NCBI GenBank assembly: GCA_009746045.1 | Contig: RPFO01000127.1 | Coordinates: 894,050 to 958,049, forward strand | Direction of reading: 5' to 3' | DNA length: 64,000 bases | Source: Mesostigma viride | Taxonomy: Eukaryota > Streptophyta > Mesostigmatophyceae > Mesostigmatales > Mesostigmataceae | In this document: piece by piece, positions 59,289-64,000 of the stretch | Layout of the letters: every line of letters starts with the position of its first letter | Position numbering within the stretch: position 1 is the stretch's first letter | Notes under the pieces: model-generated | Databases searched by the model: none | Told to the model about the DNA's origin: nothing | What the model saw: only the letters and a program-made list of their open reading frames with translations | Position numbers and translations under genes: made by a program

Positions 59289-62200
59289 ATGGAATCTCTT
59301 GCATCACTCGCAGCTGAAGAGGCCGCTCTGTCCGGCCGCCAAGGTAACGTGGCCCTTGACGCCGTGTTCCGCTTGTTGAGTAAGGTATATGTCCTCTGCA
59401 ACGGTGTACCTCGGTAGCTAAAACTAGAAACTTCGTGACTGACCCCCGCGTTCCTGCCTGTTCAGTGCGTGATAGTGTGTGATAGTGTGTGGTAGTGTGT
59501 GGTAGTGTGAGTGTGTGCCTTTAAATTTTTTTCGTGGTGTGGTGTGGTGCGTGTGTGTGTGGTGGGTGTTTGGGGGTGTGAGTGTGTGTCATAGTGAGTG
59601 TGTCAAGTCCGTCCGGCGACATCGTGCAGGGGGGGAGGGGTGATAAGCTTTGAACCGGGACTTTTGGACGCCGACGCCCGAGCAGGGGCTCGCGGGGGGG
59701 GAAGGTGATAAACTTCTCCCCAAAAGGCTGTACTTCTCTTTCAAAGTGGGGCGCCCGCACACAGAGACGCTCAGACACTCTCAGGGGCTGCCCAGGGTCC
59801 CAGGGGAGTACGGCAGGGTGCGCCGGGCCGTACACCCTGGAGTACGGACAGGGTGTGTCAGGAACTGGACACGTGGCGCGACCTGCTCGGGCGCCTGCCA
59901 GCCCCGGGCGCGCTCTGACAAAGGGTGGGGGCGAGGGGTCGGTCACGAAGTTTCTAGAAGGGTGATAACTAGGCTCCCATTTAACTGCACCGATCCATTC
60001 TGCAAGCCCCGCAAGACTTTTGCCATTGAGAACCTTCTTTGTAATGGCCTCGTTCATAATGGCGCGGCGCAGTGAATGTTTGGGATGAGGAGCCTGAGAT
60101 ATTAGAGGTAAGCTGAACTTAAACCAGGGGGCACCTGGCGGGTACGAAATGCAGCATGGAGGGAGAAAACTACCAGTGCAACCCTTGTTTACCCACAGGC
60201 TTGATTGCCTTTGTTCCATTTTACAGACGCTGATACACGATGAGCTGTCATCCCACGTGTTGCCTGCCTTTTGTCAGGAAATGCTTCCCCGCTGTTGCGT
60301 GTGCAAGGGGAAGGGACTCGATTAGTCTGTCTCACCAGCAACAAATGCAAGGAATCACCACCGTGTACCGAATCAGGCACGCTGGCACTGCCCAGTATCA
60401 CCTCAGTGGCAAGCCCGCCTTGGTTGGGGATCTGCCAGCATGCTCTCTTTAGGCTGCCAGTCCGCACGCCGACTGCAGCCAACCACACTCATCCACGCCA
60501 AGCCTGTATTCTGCCCGCCACCACCACCACCGCCACCTGCCGCCACCACCCTTGCCTGCCGCCACCACCAGGGTGCGCCCTGCGATGGCTCTGGAACCTG
60601 CTGGGTGCACGCCAGTCCCAGGGCCAGCTCCCTGGCGTGCTGTCCTGGGACGCGGCCACGCAGGCCGACGCGTGGGCCACCATCAGGGGCAAGGAGGAGT
60701 TGGGGTTCCACGCGCGCGCCAGCAGAAGCGGGGCACCTGGGGCACGAACCACAGGTAGAGGTGGCCCTGTGGTGGCCATGTACCCGTGCCATGAGGTAGG
60801 AGGTTCTTTGTGGTGATCATTCATGCCAGCAGGTAGGCGTTGTCTTGTTGTGGCCGTATAGGCGTGCCACCACTTCGGAGGTTCCATGCGTCGGCCAACA
60901 GGATACGGGCCAGAGTATGTCGACTAGCATAGGGGCGGCATCATGACCATTCATGCCAACAGAGATGAGTCCCGCAAATTTGGCGGCCATCCATCGGTAT
61001 TCCATGCCAGCAAACAGGGCCTCTGTATTCCATGGCAGCAAACAGGGCCTCTGTGTTCCATGCCAGCAAACAGGGCCTCTTGTAGTAGGCGTGCAGAAAT
61101 ACGCTGTGCCCGCTCACCCGCCTTCCCCTCCCCTCCCCCCTCCCCCTTCCCCCCCCCCTCCCCCTTCCCCCCCTTCCCCCCCCCCCCACACACATGCATT
61201 TCTCTCACTTGCTCACCCAACTGCACATGCCTTGTTGCCTACCCATAGAGTCGGTGGCTTCCTCGCTTTGCCTACTCCATTGCACCCCACCTCTCCGCAC
61301 TCGCCCATCACGTCCAGATTCAAAGGGTGCTCTCAATTCTACCTCATCTTCGCCATGCTTGCGTACGAATAGACAGCATTTTCATGATCCGAGGGGCTTG
61401 CCTTGGGAGGCCGTTGTAGTATGCATGTACCTCCTGCACGCCATGCTTGTGCGGATGTTGGAACCGTGACATGCGATGACTCATCGGCCATCACACCACC
61501 CGCCCCATCACCACCACCACAGCGGGCCGTGCCTCCGCCTCCGCACCGTTGGCCCAGGGAGGTGCGCTGAGGCCCAGACAGCCGCCATTGTCATCGCCAC
61601 AAACAGAGGGGGGGGCTACAGCGGATGCCAGCCAGCCAGGCGCGCTTGCTCGTACGTGTGCTGGTGCTTGTCACATGGAACGGACGTCAGCATGAGCTTT
61701 CTTTGTTGAAGTTGCCTTTGTTCCAGCATGGGCCTTTTTGTGGAAGCTCCTCGTGGCCGTTTGGACGGTGTGGCCTGTGTGCATTTATCTGCTGCTGATC
61801 ACGGCAAGCCTGCCATCCCTGCTCTGCCATCATCTCTTTTCTGGCATCCGCGGTGGATACGCCATGATCTTCTGGCATCCGCGGTGGATACGCCATGATC
61901 TTCTGGCATCCGCGGTGGATACGCCATGATCTTCTGGCATCCGCGGTGGATACGCCATGATCTTCTGGCATCCGCGGTGGATACGCCATGATCTTCTGGC
62001 ATCCGCGGTGGATACGCCATGATCTTCTGGCATCCGCGGTGGATATGCCATGATCTTCTGAGTAGCACCATGGCCGTGTGTGTGGGCCATGACGTGGGTG
62101 GGGTCTCATGGCCTTACTGTGTGACATGACATCCACACGGTCGGGTGGCATCGCAGACACTTGTGATTGCCGTTGGCACGGCTACGGTCCGCTGCACCCT

Positions 62201-64000
62201 GAGGTCCTGCGTGGCGCTGACTTGATGCTCCCGTTCCGTGTATATTGGGGCCATCCGACACGTCTGTGCCATACTTCACTCAAGTAAAATCCTCCTGCCC
62301 ACAATTCCTCCTGTCGCTGCTGTTGAATCGTGGGAGCCCGTCTCCAGCAGGCTCCCATTGTAGACTACCCATTGTCATCTAGTACTTTGGTCCCAGCTTT
62401 CCACCATGGGGACACTCTTTGCTTGGCTTTCCACTATTTTGCCGTTTCCTGGCCGCCCATTGGTCCACATCACACCCTCTCTCCTCATTTCTTACGCCTC
62501 CACCCCTACTCCCCAATTCCCCTGGCCCTGGCCCCCCACGCCCTGTCCTGTGTGGTCACATTCACCAATCACACACACAGGGGATGGGCTGGAGCTGGCC
62601 ACCCTGCAGGCGGCGCTGGACGCCGGCGTGTGGGTGGTTGCCTGCGAGCGGCTTCGCCGGTCCATCCTAGGACTGCCGCAAACCCCCGTGGCAGATGGCG
62701 GTGTGGGTATCGGGGACGTGCAGGCGGCGGCGGGGGGCCATGGGAGCAACGCGGGGAGCGGCCCGGGGGGGCAAGGCTTTGGGGGCCAAGGGCAGGGTGG
62801 GCAAGTCTCGGTGGAGGAGACGGCGCTGGAGAAGATCGGCATGGCGCGGTGGGTGGCGCCCCACGGCTGGGGCAATGCATGGCTGGTTCACTACACTGGT
62901 TCACTATACTGGTTCACTATACTGTTTCGCTCTACTAGTATACTATAATACAGGTACAAACTGCTGCTGGTACACCCAGGTGGCGCTGGAGAAGATCGGC
63001 ATGGCGCAGCAGGCGGTGTGGCGCGCTATATGCATATATCTACCCTTGCGTGTTGATTTTGGCAACACTGCATTGTAGCTGTGCCTGTCCAGGGTTGTCT
63101 GTTGCTTGATTACTCCTCATGCGTCTGCTCTGCCGTCTGTTGTCTATCCTTGTTCATCGACATATTCTCAGCTCTCCTCATCACATGCAAGAGGCAAGAC
63201 GTTACTGTGTGTCCATGCTGGTTATGCCAGTTTATGCTAGTTTACGCCAGTTTACGCCAGTTTATGCCAGTTTATGCCAGTTTATGCCAGTTTTATACTT
63301 ACGATCTCTATCACTATGCGGCCATTTGCTTGACCGTGTGTGGCCTTGTTTTGTACATTGGTGGCCACCAAAATGAGCCGGGCCTCATGTGACCAACTCC
63401 CCGCAAGCGTGACCATTCGTGACCCCCATTGACTGCTTGCCTTTTGTTTCAATAACATCTATTTTAAGATAAATTGCTTCTGTCTCCATGCCCTTCCGTT
63501 CCACGGACCCCCCAGTCCCCGCTGGCTTTAACCCGTGCCTGCATCCTCGAAACCAACTAGGCTTTGCCACGGTGACCCCGAGCTGACTGGGCCGAGCTCG
63601 AATCTTCCATGTGCATCCTTTTTTTTCCAGCATGGTGCCCTGCCCCTGCCCCCCTAAGTCAATGATGCAATCCCTGTTGCCCTCGCTAAAACCCGTCTCT
63701 TCCCCACCCTTTTTTTTATTCCCCACAAAATTACCCGTTTATGTTCCCGCGAAGCTTTCGTGTGCATGTGTGCTCCTGTCCATGCCTTTGTATCAACACT
63801 TTTTGCCACGGCTGGACAGGCGCAAGGGCATCCTTAAGGCAGACCTAGCGCGGCAGCTCAACCTGAACCTGCAGAGAACCGAAGACTTGCTGACCCGGCT
63901 GCAAGCGCAAGGGTGCATAACTAGAAATAGGGGGACGCCGGTGACGGTGGCGGCAGGCAGCGCCAGCCATGCGGGCCAGGGCGCCACGTCGGACGGTGAC
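59289..64000 (+). CDS. TFIIIC B-block-binding subunit (tau138/GTF3C1 type), N-terminal part, gene continues beyond window
   Basis: The N-terminus MESLASLAAEEAALSGRQG resembles the start of plant TFIIIC large subunits. Best-supported exons: 59289-59343, 60572-60754 (CALRWLWNLLGARQSQGQL), 62581-62848 (LELATLQAALDAGVWVVACE, then a Gly-rich linker and ALEKIGMAR) and 63820 onward. These are phase-compatible. Joining the last two gives a B-block winged helix: ALEKIGMAR|RKGILKADLARQLNL and LLTRLQAQGC. An alternative 5' path uses 59289-59384 plus 60227-60272 and is also in frame. The family binds the B box of tRNA genes and recruits Pol III factors. Introns are minisatellite-rich. Identification rests on pattern resemblance. 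Confidence 0.62.
59464..59600. repeat. GT-rich microsatellite in TFIIIC intron 1
   Basis: GTGTGTGGTA and GTGTGTGATA units pass into GTGTGGTGTG. Confidence 0.8.
60997..61080. repeat. 28-bp minisatellite, three copies
   Basis: Units contain TTCCATGCCAGCAAACAGGG; the three copies differ by one or two bases. Intronic. Confidence 0.92.
61841..62059. repeat. 31-bp minisatellite, seven copies
   Basis: Each unit contains CTGGCATCCGCGGTGGATAC and GCCATGATCTT. The copies are almost identical. It lies in a TFIIIC intron; the open minus frames over it are artefacts. Confidence 0.95.
63221..63290. repeat. 10-bp minisatellite, seven copies
   Basis: Unit TTTATGCCAG or TTTACGCCAG. Intronic. Confidence 0.93.

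Noticed and set aside
61687-62160. 157-codon minus frame with 31-bp repeat-encoded peptide
   Set aside because: Antisense to a TFIIIC intron and composed of the minisatellite.

Overview
This is nuclear DNA from a eukaryote with GC-rich genes, numerous GT-AG introns and a heavy transposon load. The ERD2 C-terminus (SWKNN...LPA) and a TFIIIC large-subunit N-terminus that resembles the plant form suggest a green alga or other green-lineage protist. That placement is inference; other algae are not excluded. No RNA genes or CRISPR arrays were recognised.

Left part (1 to about 28.2 kb) is a transposon graveyard. A 3' half of a two-ORF, APE-type LINE on the minus strand, running from about 22.29 kb down to 1.47 kb, has been split by four insertions. 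These are a CACTA-like non-autonomous element (1852-7048, itself carrying a TTAA/terminal-inverted-repeat element at 4382-6099), a piggyBac element with a frameshifted transposase (7225-10557), a second TTAA element (11057-13327) and an LTR retrotransposon (13558-21570, target duplication GTACC). The LINE reading frame can be followed across the junctions. A second LINE copy with ORF1 and ORF2 (about 28.18 down to 23.7 kb, frame-broken) and a third endonuclease fragment (1-836) belong to the same family. ORF1-only relatives that lack ORF2 lie at 22.3-23.5, 34.8-36.0 and 37.6-38.7 kb. LINE 3' ends are stacked head to tail at 38.7-41.0 kb. Many of these 3' ends carry the same small hairpin followed by an (ATTAA)n or (TTAA)n tail.

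Right part holds five host genes: an F-box/leucine-rich-repeat protein (minus, 29584-31350), an LSM12-like protein (minus, 41708-42280), a ten-exon protein disulfide isomerase (plus, 43774-52416), a six-exon KDEL receptor ERD2 (minus, 53075-57965) and the 5' part of a TFIIIC B-block-binding subunit gene (plus, from 59289 beyond the window end). The PDI and ERD2 gene models close perfectly in frame (1692 and 648 nt of coding sequence). These two ER proteostasis genes are convergent neighbours 658 bp apart. LSM12 and PDI are divergent.

Simple repeats are extreme. There is a 400-bp (CAAT)n array that supplies the stop codon of the F-box gene, a G-rich (GGGT)n array at 32.8-33.05 kb, a 480-bp GGGC/GGGT array inside an ERD2 intron, and several minisatellites in the TFIIIC introns.
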